Position numbers and translations under genes: made by a program. Below are positions 52,654-60,383 of a DNA stretch of 64,000 nt, one piece after another (within the stretch, counting starts at the first letter, position 1; each line of letters starts with the position of its first letter). Below the pieces are notes generated by a model that made no database searches, was not told the DNA's origin, and worked only from the letters and a program-made list of their open reading frames with translations. This DNA is from Streptomyces changanensis (GTDB lineage: Bacteria; Actinomycetota; Actinomycetes; Streptomycetales; Streptomycetaceae), in assembly GCF_024600715.1 (NCBI RefSeq), contig NZ_CP102332.1, positions 5,270,001 through 5,334,000 on the forward strand, given 5' to 3'.

Positions 52654-53874
52654 TCAGCCCGAGGCGTTCCGCCGTTCCACCGTCGCCCGGTAGCGGGTGG
52701 TCACCGCCACGAGGGTCTCGGTCTTGTCCCGGTCGGGACGCCTCACCATGGCCCGTTCGGCCCGGTCCATGTCCCGGTTGGCCTGCACGATCGCCGTGGT
52801 GGCGGGGCGCCGCGCCGCCTCGTAGCGGTCCAGCGCGGTGACCGGGTCACCGTGCGCGGCGAGTTCGGCGGCGAGCGCCGCGGCGTCGAGGACGGCCTGC
52901 GAGGCGCCGTTGGCACCGATGGGGTACATCGGGTGGGCGGCGTCGCCGAGCAGCGTCACCCGGCCCTCGCCCCACCGCGGCAGCGGTTCGCGGTCGACCA
53001 TCGGGTAGCGCAGGATGTGCTCGCTGCGGGCGAGCACCTCGCGCAGGTCGAGCCACGGGAAGTCCCAGTGCGCCAGGTGGGGGAGGACGTCGTCGATCCC
53101 GCCCGGCAGGGTCGGGGAGCCGGCGCCGGCCGGGTTCCCGCCCGTCGGGTCCTGGACCAGGCACACCCAGTTGAGCAGGGCCTTGCCCCGCTCCGCGTGC
53201 CGGGCCGAGACCGGGTAGGCGACCAGCCGGGTGGCCTGCTCGTCGGAGGCCACGATCATGGTGCGGCCGTCGAGGAAACCGTCCAGCTCGGCCAGTCCCC
53301 GCCACATCTGCACCCCGCCGGTGGACAGCGGCGGTCCGTCCGGGTGGAGCCCGGCGCGCACCGCGGAGTGCAGCCCGTCGGCGCCGACGAGCACCGGCGC
53401 CTCCAGTACGGGTCCGTCGGCACCGCCCCGGCCCTCGACGCGGGCGCGGACACCGCCGTCGACGTGCTCGAACCCGGTGAGCCTGGCACCGGTGCGCACG
53501 GCGTCGGCGCCGAGCCGGTCGCGGACGGCGGCGAGCAGCATCATCTGCAGGTCGCCGCGGTGGATGGAGTACTGCGGGCACGGATGGCCGGCGGCCACGC
53601 CGCGCGGCTCGTTCCACAGGGTCGCGCCCAGGTGGTCGACGTAGAGGTGTTCGCGGGTGGCGATGCCGGTGGCCGCCAGCTCGCCGCCGAGGCCGAGTGC
53701 GGTGAGTTCGGCGATGGCGGCCGGCTGGATGTTGATGCCGACGCCGAGCGGCCGGATCTCCTCGGCGGCCTCCAGCACGGTCGCGCGGATGCCGCGGGCG
53801 TGCAGCGCCAGGGCGGCCGTGAGCCCCCCGATGCCGGCCCCGGCGATCAGTATGTCTGCTGTGGAGGTTGCCAT
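52654..53874 (-). CDS. phzS: PhzS-like flavin monooxygenase
   Basis: This 406-residue protein has ADILIAGAGIGGLTAALAL, RPLGVGINIQPAA, YSIHRGDLQMMLLAAV and RVTLLGDAAHPMYPIGAN. These track the Pseudomonas PhzS sequence closely as I remember it. PhzS hydroxylates and decarboxylates (5-methyl)phenazine-1-carboxylate to 1-hydroxyphenazine or pyocyanin. No PhzM methyltransferase is in the window, so the likely product class is hydroxylated phenazine. Divergence from other superfamily members makes a salicylate-hydroxylase-like alternative less likely. Confidence 0.85.
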   Translation of the reverse strand: MATSTADILIAGAGIGGLTAALALHARGIRATVLEAAEEIRPLGVGINIQPAAIAELTALGLGGELAATGIATREHLYVDHLGATLWNEPRGVAAGHPCPQYSIHRGDLQMMLLAAVRDRLGADAVRTGARLTGFEHVDGGVRARVEGRGGADGPVLEAPVLVGADGLHSAVRAGLHPDGPPLSTGGVQMWRGLAELDGFLDGRTMIVASDEQATRLVAYPVSARHAERGKALLNWVCLVQDPTGGNPAGAGSPTLPGGIDDVLPHLAHWDFPWLDLREVLARSEHILRYPMVDREPLPRWGEGRVTLLGDAAHPMYPIGANGASQAVLDAAALAAELAAHGDPVTALDRYEAARRPATTAIVQANRDMDRAERAMVRRPDRDKTETLVAVTTRYRATVERRNASG

Positions 53875-53930
53875 GGTGACGTGTGCGCTCCCTGCGGTTC
53901 GGTTCGTGGAACGTGGGGACGGCGGAGCGT

Positions 53931-53980
53931 CGACATGGGTACGCCCCGCTGAACGGGATCAGCGGGGCGTACCCATGTCG
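53931..53980. terminator. perfect 22-bp hairpin
   Basis: Positions 53931-53952 pair without mismatch with 53959-53980 around a 6-nt loop. It lies between the DUF3099 gene stop and the phzS-like start, both minus strand, so it is a terminator or a leader structure of phzS. The rest of 53875-54175 has no gene. Confidence 0.8.
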
Positions 53981-54175
53981 TCCCGTAGCCCTGTGCGCTG
54001 GTGAGCCCGGCGTGCGGAAGGAAGAGGTCGTGGTGCGGGCGTGACGGGTGATCCAGGTTAGCAGTCGGGAGATCCTCGGCGCGGGTGTGCAAAGTGCCTA
54101 ACTCTGCACACCCACAAGGGTGTTGCGTGTCACGCGGGGCCGCAGGACAGTGTCCGTGACGGTGTCCTACGGCGG

Positions 54176-54529
54176 TCACGGCGCGGTCCGTTCCCGACCC
54201 GGCGCGCTCGCGGCGGCCTCGCCCGGCAGCAGTGCGGGGCGGACGGGCGGAACCGGCGCGGTCACCCGGTCGAGGCCCGGCGGGGTCTCCCGGCCGGCGT
54301 TGGCCACCACCACCGCGATGTACGGCAGGACCACGCTCAGCACCAGTGCCACCACGGCGACGTACCGCTCCGTGTTCCACAGGGCGGCCGCCACGACGAC
54401 GGAGACCGTGCGCAGTGACATCGAGATCACGTAACGGCGTTGCCTGCCGCGTACGTCCTCGGCGAGGCCCTGGCGGGCCTGCGTGATCCGAAACACCTGC
54501 TTCTGCTTGCCGTTCCGCTTCCGCGACAC
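54176..54529 (-). CDS. DUF3099 membrane protein
   Basis: This 117-residue protein has the DUF3099 core VFRITQARQGLAEDVRGRQRRYVISMSLRTV followed by two membrane helices (about 40-58 and 62-80, ending VVVANAGRE) and a Pro/Ala tail. Function unknown; widespread in actinobacteria. The GTG at 54529 (VSRKRNGK) is preferred because GGGGGAG lies just upstream and family members start close to the core. GTG at 54586 would add 19 residues. Confidence 0.75.
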   Translation of the reverse strand: MSRKRNGKQKQVFRITQARQGLAEDVRGRQRRYVISMSLRTVSVVVAAALWNTERYVAVVALVLSVVLPYIAVVVANAGRETPPGLDRVTAPVPPVRPALLPGEAAASAPGRERTAP

Positions 54530-54652
54530 CGTCTCCCCCGCCCCGACTCGTGCGCCGGGGCCGATTCCCCCGGACCGGATCTCCACGCCACGCTACGCCC
54601 GCGGGACCCCGTGTTCGAGGGTCGGCGGGTGGCGTGCAAGTGAGGAAAGTAC

Positions 54653-55300
54653 TCAGTTGCACACCTCCGGTACGACACGGCGGAACGCCGTCTCCACGAT
54701 GCCGGCGAGGTCGTCGGCGCGGATGCCCCAGACGGCCTGGCTGACGGCGCCCCAGGCACGGCAGCTGCGCAGCGCGTACTCGCGGATCTGCGGCGCGTCC
54801 TCGCGCCGCACCGCGTCGACGTCCCGGCCCTGCAGGAAGTGGCCCAGCCCGAGCAGCGTCAGGTCCCAGCCCGCGCCGTTCGCGACCGCGCCGGCAGGTC
54901 CGCGCGTGCGCAGCAGCTCGTCGGCGACCTCGGCGCGGGAGGCGTGCCGCAGCTCCAGCAGCGTGCCGCCCGCCGGGTCCTCCGTGAGCCGCACCGCGAC
55001 CTCGGTGACGGACCCCTGGCCGTACTCCCAGGTCGCGCGCAGCAGCCGCGGCCGGTCGCAGTGCAGCACCCTGCCGCGGGTGTGCTCCGCCACCTGGAAG
55101 ACGCCCCCGACCCGTAGGTCCCCGCTGACCGGTGCGAGCCAGCGGCGGATCCTGGCCGGATCCGTACAGGCGCTCCACACCTCGTCGACCGGGGCGTCGT
55201 AGCTCCTGCGGAGCACGAGCGAGCGCCCCTCGCCCGCTCCCACCGGGCCGTCGCTGATCTCCCGGTGGGCGGCGTTGATCTGGTCGAGGATTCCGCTCAC
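54653..55300 (-). CDS. SRPBCC (AHSA1-type) protein
   Basis: This 215-residue START-like protein opens its domain with RSLVLRRSYDAPVDEVWSACTDPARIRRWL, the usual AHSA1 start. Such proteins bind hydrophobic ligands and commonly pair with an ArsR regulator, as here. The GTG start overlaps the arsR-type TGA (GTGA). It may bind a phenazine or its precursor, but no sequence feature shows this. Confidence 0.85.
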   Translation of the reverse strand: MSGILDQINAAHREISDGPVGAGEGRSLVLRRSYDAPVDEVWSACTDPARIRRWLAPVSGDLRVGGVFQVAEHTRGRVLHCDRPRLLRATWEYGQGSVTEVAVRLTEDPAGGTLLELRHASRAEVADELLRTRGPAGAVANGAGWDLTLLGLGHFLQGRDVDAVRREDAPQIREYALRSCRAWGAVSQAVWGIRADDLAGIVETAFRRVVPEVCN

Positions 55301-55689
55301 AGCTCTTTCCCGTCGTCCGTCCGCGGCCCGCCGCCATCCGGCGGCGCCACGGCTCCGTCCCCGTCGAGGCGCTCGCGCCGGCCCCGGACGAGTTCGGTAC
55401 CGAGCGCGTCGAGGCGCTGCTCCCAGAACCGGCGGAAGTGGCCGAGCCAGTCGTCGACCTCCCGCAGGCGGTCGGGGGACACGGCGTAACGGCGGCGCGT
55501 GCCCTCGGGGTTCACGGTGGCGAAACCGGTCTCCCGCAGGACCCGCAGGTGGTGGGAGACGGCGGGCTGGGAGATGCCGAACTCCCCGCGGATGGCCGTG
55601 CCGAGCTCCCCGGCCGACTGCTCGTCCCAGGCCAGCAGCTCCAGGATGCGCCGTCGCACCGGGTCGGCGAGGACCTCGAAGGCGTGCAC
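55297..55689 (-). CDS. ArsR-family regulator
   Basis: This 130-residue winged-helix protein contains FEVLADPVRRRILELL, SQPAVSHHLRVLRETGFA and the wing GTRRRYAVSPD. No metal-binding Cys pair is present, so the signal is not a soft metal. The family N-terminus begins at the GTG at 55689 (VHAFEVLADP). GAGG lies only two bases before it, so initiation may be weak or leaderless. It is coupled to the SRPBCC gene. Confidence 0.85.
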   Translation of the reverse strand: MHAFEVLADPVRRRILELLAWDEQSAGELGTAIRGEFGISQPAVSHHLRVLRETGFATVNPEGTRRRYAVSPDRLREVDDWLGHFRRFWEQRLDALGTELVRGRRERLDGDGAVAPPDGGGPRTDDGKEL

Positions 55690-56101
55690 GGCCTCAAAAT
55701 ATTGGCCGCCGCTTATGTAAGAGAAGGTTGAATCAAGACAAGTCGCCGACCGCCCGGACCCCGGCACTCCGGGCTCCCCGGCCCTCCGGGCCGCCCGGAG
55801 GGCCCGGGAACGTCCGGTGATCGACGTTTTTCCCGGCGCACCCCACCCGCCCGACCAGCGGGGGCGGGTGAACCGGACGGTAGGAAGAGGGATTGTGACC
55901 GCGAAGGTCCTTGACTAGCGTTCTCGCGTGAAGTCAACGACGTGACTGACGAGCCTGACGAGACCGACGAGCCCACGGGGGGGCGACGCGTGCCGACCGT
56001 CGGTCGACGCATGCGGCTTCGGCGACGGTTCACCACCCGGTACACCTGCCGGCAGGAGCGGGTTCCGGGCGCCGTACCGCCGGCGAGGCGAGCACACCTC
56101 C
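55690..56101. promoter_or_regulatory. divergent region between arsR-type and StrR-type genes
   Basis: An AT-rich part (55695-55735, with CTTACATAAG on the minus strand) probably contains the arsR promoter and operator. A perfect 11-bp, 3-nt-loop hairpin (55780-55790 with 55794-55804) is terminator-like although both genes point away. TTGACT (55911-55916) and AGTCAA (55932-55937) form a dyad that may serve the StrR-type gene. Confidence 0.55.
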
Positions 56102-57400
56102 GTGGAACAGAGCACCCCACCGTCCGAGCCGCCCGGGCAGAGCCCGAGCGCGCAGTCGAGGGAACCACCGAGGAAGTTGCCGCCCGTGACACTCCACCAC
56201 GCACTCCCGCCGGACCGGATCGCGGAGAACCCCCTCCTCGACGCGCCCGAGCGGCTCCGCGACCTGCCCTGCGAGATCGTCTCCATCGACGAGCTCATGC
56301 CGTCGCTCGCTCCGCGCGAACAGCGCGAGGACCCGGCCCACGTCCGCCTCCTCGCGGAGACCGGCGGAACCTGCGACCCGCTGCTCGTGCACCGCGCCAC
56401 CATGCGGGTGATCGACGGTGCGCACCGGTTACGCGCCGCCGTCATGCGGGGCCGGACGGCGGTCGAGGTCCAGTTCTTCGACGGTACCGAGGAGGACGCC
56501 TTCGTCCTCGCCGTCCAACTCAACGTCCGGCACGGACTGCCGCTCACCCTCGACGAGCGCAAGGCCGCCGCCGCCCGCGTCATCCGCTCCCACCCGCACT
56601 GGTCGGACCGCGTCCTGGCGCAGCGCACCGGCCTCAGCCCCAAGACCGTGGCCAAGGTCCGCGCACGGGCGGGGGAGTACGACGGGGGGCCCGCCCGGCG
56701 CGTCGGCGGCGACGGGAGGGTACGGCCCCTCAGCAGCATCGAGGGGCGGCGCAGCGCCGCCGTCCTGCTCGCCGAGCACCCGGGGATGTCCCTGCGCGAG
56801 GTGGCCCGCAGGACGGGCCTGGCGGTGGGGACGGTACGGGACGTCAGGGAACGCCTCGTCAAGGGCCGCGACATCGTGCCCGACCGGTTGCGCGGCCCGG
56901 AGGAACGGCGCGGGGACGCCACGCCGCCACCGGCCTCGACGCCCCCCGGCGCGGCCCCGCCCGGCGGTGCCGCGCCGGGCGGAAGGCCGTCCGGCGCGGC
57001 CCCGCCCGGTGGTGCCGGACCCGCCGGCGTGCCGGCCGGCGGCTCGTCCGTCGGTACGCCCCCGACGGCCGTACCGAGAACCGGCCCGCGGACGGCGGTG
57101 GCGCGGCCACCGGCCGACCAGACGGGCCGGGCGCGGGGCGAGGCCCGCGGCGCCCCGTTCGACCCCACCACCGCCGTGCGCAAGCTCGCGCGGGACCCGG
57201 CGCTGCGCGCGACCGAGTCCGGCCGGCAGCTGCTGCGGATGCTCCTGGCGACCGAGCTGGCCCAACCCCGGTGGGAGGAGATCGCCGAGGCGGTCCCCGC
57301 CCACTGCGTGCCGCTCGTCCGCGAGGTGCTCCTCAGGCGCTGCGAAGAGCTGAGGAAACTCGCCGAGTCGGTGCCCACCGACCCGGATTCCCCACGGTGA
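56102..57400 (+). CDS. StrR/ParB-type pathway-specific regulator with a TTA codon
   Basis: This 432-residue protein has a ParB/sulfiredoxin-like N-terminal domain (LLVHRATMRVIDGAHRLRAA, VEVQFFDGTEEDAFVLAV, HGLPLTLDERKAAA) followed by two helix-turn-helix segments (QRTGLSPKTVAKV, ARRTGLAVGTVRDV). This is the StrR/NovG family of antibiotic-pathway activators. A Pro/Gly linker (280-345) leads to a helical C-domain. Leu110 is a TTA codon (56429-56431), so translation needs bldA tRNA. The GTG at 56102 is used; GTG 56186 is a possible later start. It stands directly upstream of the phz core. Confidence 0.88.
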   Translation: MEQSTPPSEPPGQSPSAQSREPPRKLPPVTLHHALPPDRIAENPLLDAPERLRDLPCEIVSIDELMPSLAPREQREDPAHVRLLAETGGTCDPLLVHRATMRVIDGAHRLRAAVMRGRTAVEVQFFDGTEEDAFVLAVQLNVRHGLPLTLDERKAAAARVIRSHPHWSDRVLAQRTGLSPKTVAKVRARAGEYDGGPARRVGGDGRVRPLSSIEGRRSAAVLLAEHPGMSLREVARRTGLAVGTVRDVRERLVKGRDIVPDRLRGPEERRGDATPPPASTPPGAAPPGGAAPGGRPSGAAPPGGAGPAGVPAGGSSVGTPPTAVPRTGPRTAVARPPADQTGRARGEARGAPFDPTTAVRKLARDPALRATESGRQLLRMLLATELAQPRWEEIAEAVPAHCVPLVREVLLRRCEELRKLAESVPTDPDSPR

Positions 57401-57426
57401 GCCCTTTCGCATTTCCGCGCGGCAGT

Positions 57427-57449
57427 TGAACCCCGGGAAATCCGGTTCA
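57427..57449. promoter_or_regulatory. TGAACC-N11-GGTTCA dyad upstream of phzB
   Basis: Perfect 6-bp arms (57427-57432, 57444-57449) are separated by 11 nt, the spacing known for StrR sites, and end 17 bases before a TTGACA. This is a candidate activator site for the adjacent StrR-type protein. Confidence 0.55.
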
Positions 57450-57466
57450 TGTGCGCAACCGCAGCC

Positions 57467-57495
57467 TTGACACGCACGGGGCGTTCGTAAAAGCT
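57467..57495 (+). promoter_or_regulatory. phz operon promoter
   Basis: TTGACA (57467-57472) is followed after 15-17 nt by TAAAAG/AAAGCT (57488-57495). The -10 is imperfect, which suits an activator-dependent promoter. Transcription would start near 57502, leaving a leader of about 240 nt. Confidence 0.5.
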
Positions 57496-57505
57496 AAGGG
57501 CCGTA

Positions 57506-57587
57506 GCGGCTCGGGAAGCCGCCTCGGGGGATTGCAGAAAAGCGTCGACGATCCGAACGGCGGGCGGGCCGGGAAACGGCCCGCCGT
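57506..57587 (+). promoter_or_regulatory. structured phz leader
   Basis: Two perfect hairpins are visible: GCGGCT/AGCCGC (57506-57522) and a 9-bp stem (57557-57565 with 57579-57587). They lie between promoter and phzB and could modulate read-through. No leader peptide is evident. The remainder to 57739 shows nothing else. Confidence 0.45.
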
Positions 57588-57739
57588 CATTCGGCCCGCC
57601 GCATTTCCCGCCGCGATCGCGGTCGTGGGTCGGAATGCCGTGGGCCGTGTTCCGCGTGCCGCCGGCGCGCGCACCCCACGAGGCGTTCCCGCCCGTGCTC
57701 CTTCCCGCCACACCAGCCACGTGCAGTCGGAGGCCAGTC

Positions 57740-58228
57740 ATGTCCAGCAGTGCTCACTTCCCGGGGACCGCCGAGGACGCGGAGCTCAGGAAGGTCAACC
57801 GGGCCACGGTCGAGACCTACATGAACACCCGGGGTGAGGACCGCCTGCGGCGTCACCTGCTCTTCACGGAGGACGGCGTCGGCGGCCTGTGGACCAACGA
57901 CACCGGACAGCCGATCGCCATCCGCGGCCGCGACCGCCTCGGTGAGCACGCGGTCTGGTCGCTGAAGTGCTTCCCGGACTGGGAATGGACGAACATCGAG
58001 ATCTTCGAGACACAGGACCCGAACTTCTTCTGGGTCGAGTGCGACGGAGTCGGCGCCATTCGCTTCCCCGGTTATCCCGAGGGGCGTTACGAGAACCATT
58101 TCCTGCACTCCTTCCTTCTGGAGAACGGGAAGATCAGGCTGCAGCGGGAGTTCATGAACCCGTTCGAGCAGCTGCGCGCCCTCGGAATTCCCGTACCCGA
58201 GATCAAGCGTGAGGGAATTCCGACCTGA
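57740..58228 (+). CDS. phzB: PhzB-type phenazine ring-assembly protein
   Basis: This 162-residue NTF2-like protein has TVETYMNTRGEDRLRRHLLF, FPDWEW and RYENHFLHSFLLENGKI, as in PhzA/PhzB. It assists condensation of two PhzF products to the tricycle. Only one copy is present, as in other Streptomyces clusters; the PhzA duplicate of Pseudomonas is missing. GGAGG lies seven bases before the ATG. First gene of the core phz operon. Confidence 0.93.
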   Translation: MSSSAHFPGTAEDAELRKVNRATVETYMNTRGEDRLRRHLLFTEDGVGGLWTNDTGQPIAIRGRDRLGEHAVWSLKCFPDWEWTNIEIFETQDPNFFWVECDGVGAIRFPGYPEGRYENHFLHSFLLENGKIRLQREFMNPFEQLRALGIPVPEIKREGIPT

Positions 58229-58338
58229 CGGCGGTACGCCCGCCCCGCGGCGCACCGCCGCCGCGCACACCGCGCACCACCGCGCACCGCCGACGAGAAC
58301 CCGCCCACCAGTCGCCCGCCCTCGACCGATGGAGAACC

Positions 58339-59511
58339 GTGGACCACGTCATGCCCGAGATCGGGACGGCCACCGCGCCGCAGCAGCCCGAGTGGAGCGA
58401 CACCGGCCAGGTCGAACGCGTCGGCGAGGTGCTGGCGTCCCGCCCCCCGCTCGTCCGCGAGGCGGACGTGCGCACCCTGCGCGCGCTCCTCGCGGACGTG
58501 GCGGAGGGCCGGATCCTCGTCGTGCAGGCCGGCGACTGCGCCGAGGACCCCGAGGAGTGCACCCCGCGGCACGTCGCCCGCAAGAGCGCCGCGCTCGACA
58601 TCATGGCCGGGGCGCTGCGGATGCGCGCCCACGCGCCGGTGCTCCGCGTGGGCCGCATCGGCGGCCAGTTCGCCAAACCGCGCTCCAACGGCACGGAACG
58701 CGTCGGCGGCCTCACCCTGCCGGTCTTCCGCGGCCACATGGTGAACGGCCCCGAGCCGACGGCGGACGGCCGGCGGCCCGACCCGCTGCGCATCCTCACC
58801 GGGTACATGGCGGCGAGCGACATCATGGACCACCTCGGCTGGCGCGGCCCGGCCGGCCGCCCCGCGGCCGACCCGCCCGTGTGGACCAGCCACGAGGCAC
58901 TGCTCCTCGCCTACGAGATGCCCATGCTCCGGCGCGGCGCCGCCGGGACGCTGTACCTGGGCTCCACGCACTGGCCGTGGATCGGGGAGCGGACCCGCCG
59001 CGCGGACGGCCCGCACGTCGCCCTCCTCGCCGCGGTGGCCAACCCCGTCGCGTGCAAGATCGGCCCGTCGACGTCACCGGACGAACTCGCCGCCCTGTGC
59101 GAGCGGTTGGACCCGGAACGCGAGCCGGGCCGCCTCACCCTCATCGCACGGATGGGCGCCGACCTCGCCGCCGACCGGCTGCCGCGGCTCGTCGAGACCG
59201 TCAGGGCGGCGGGGCACCCGGCACTGTGGCTCTGCGACCCGATGCACGGCAACACCGTCACGACCCCGGAGGGCCGCAAGACCCGCCTCGTCGAGGCCCT
59301 CCGGCGGGAGGTGCGCGACTTCGTCGGCGCGGTACGGGCCGCCGGCGGCGTCCCCGCCGGACTGCACCTGGAGACGACCCCCGACGACGTCACCGAGTGC
59401 GCGGCCGACACGGCGGACCTCGCCCGGGTCGGTGACCGGTACACCTCCCACTGCGACCCGCGGCTCACGGTCGAGCAGGCGACCTCGGTGATCTCGGCTT
59501 GGGACGCCTGA
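58339..59511 (+). CDS. phzC: class II DAHP synthase
   Basis: This 390-residue class II 3-deoxy-D-arabino-heptulosonate-7-phosphate synthase makes the first shikimate-pathway intermediate from PEP and erythrose 4-phosphate. Motifs include VVQAGDCAE, RVGRIGGQFAKPRS, LWLCDPMHGNT and HLETTPDDVTEC. The cluster-borne copy increases chorismate supply. It lacks the long N-terminal extension of housekeeping class II enzymes. GTG at 58339 behind GGAG. Confidence 0.93.
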   Translation: MDHVMPEIGTATAPQQPEWSDTGQVERVGEVLASRPPLVREADVRTLRALLADVAEGRILVVQAGDCAEDPEECTPRHVARKSAALDIMAGALRMRAHAPVLRVGRIGGQFAKPRSNGTERVGGLTLPVFRGHMVNGPEPTADGRRPDPLRILTGYMAASDIMDHLGWRGPAGRPAADPPVWTSHEALLLAYEMPMLRRGAAGTLYLGSTHWPWIGERTRRADGPHVALLAAVANPVACKIGPSTSPDELAALCERLDPEREPGRLTLIARMGADLAADRLPRLVETVRAAGHPALWLCDPMHGNTVTTPEGRKTRLVEALRREVRDFVGAVRAAGGVPAGLHLETTPDDVTECAADTADLARVGDRYTSHCDPRLTVEQATSVISAWDA

Positions 59512-59551
59512 CGCCTGACGCCTGACGCCTGACGCCTGACGCCTGACGCCT
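59504..59551. repeat. 7-bp tandem array over the phzC stop codon
   Basis: Six units of ACGCCTG run from 59504, then ACGCCT and a diverged ACGCCG. The TGA stop (59509-59511) is part of the array, and because 7 is not a multiple of 3 the repeated TGA closes all three frames. The following 59552-59759 contains no gene. Confidence 0.9.
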
Positions 59552-59759
59552 ACGCCGAACCCGACCCGACGCGACGCGACGGTGCCGCCACCCGGCGACA
59601 CGATCGGGCGCCCGGCCCCGGGGTCCGATCGGGCGCACCGACCCGACGCACCCCGGACCCCCGGGCCCCCCCGGGCGCCGCACCCCCGGCCTTGCCCGGA
59701 CCTCTTCAGGCGACCCCTCCAGGCGACCCCTCCGCGCGATCCGACCAGGAGAGAAGACC

Positions 59760-60383
59760 ATGCCCGGTATCCCGGCCATCGAGCCCTACCCCCTGCCCAC
59801 GGCGGGCGAACTCCCGGCCAACACCGCCCGCTGGACGCTCGACCCCGCCCGCGCCGTCGTCCTCGTCCACGACATGCAGCGGTACTTCCTCGCGCCCCTG
59901 CCGGCCACCCTGCGCGCCGAGGTGGTGGCGAACGCCGCCCAGGTCCGCGAACGCGCCGCCGCCCTCGGCGTCCCGGTCGCCTACACCGCCCAGCGCGGCG
60001 ACATGAGCGACGAGGTGCGCGGTCTGCTGAAGGACTTCTGGGGGCCCGGCATGCGCGCCACCCCCGAGGACCGCCGGGTCGTCGACGCGCTCGCGCCCGC
60101 CCCCGGCGACTGGATGCTCGACAAGCTCCGCTACAGCGCCTTCTTCCGCTCCGGCCTGCTGGAGCGCATGCGCGCGGAAGGCCGCGACCAGCTCGTCCTG
60201 TGCGGCGTGTACGCGCACGTCGGCGTCCTCATGACGGCCGTCGACGCCTTCACCCACGACATCCGCACGTTCCTCGTCGGGGACGCCGTCGCCGACTTCG
60301 ACGCCGCCCACCACCGGATGGCGCTCACCTACGCCGCCGGCCGCTGCGCGGTGGTCCTCGCCTCGAAGGAGGTGTTCGCGTGA
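59760..60383 (+). CDS. phzD: isochorismatase PhzD
   Basis: This 207-residue protein hydrolyses 2-amino-2-deoxyisochorismate to trans-2,3-dihydro-3-hydroxyanthranilate plus pyruvate. [12 protein letters not shown] carries the catalytic Asp, KLRYSAFF the Lys, and [12 protein letters not shown] the PhzD-type loop in which the usual nucleophilic Cys position is not Cys. AGGAGAG precedes the ATG. Its stop overlaps the phzE GTG by four bases. Confidence 0.95.
   Translation: MPGIPAIEPYPLPTAGELPANTARWTLDPARAVVLVHDMQRYFLAPLPATLRAEVVANAAQVRERAAALGVPVAYTAQRGDMSDEVRGLLKDFWGPGMRATPEDRRVVDALAPAPGDWMLDKLRYSAFFRSGLLERMRAEGRDQLVLCGVYAHVGVLMTAVDAFTHDIRTFLVGDAVADFDAAHHRMALTYAAGRCAVVLASKEVFA

Noticed and set aside
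53847..55337. 496-codon minus frame
   Set aside because: It is a shadow spanning DUF3099 and SRPBCC genes in another frame and crosses the 22-bp hairpin.
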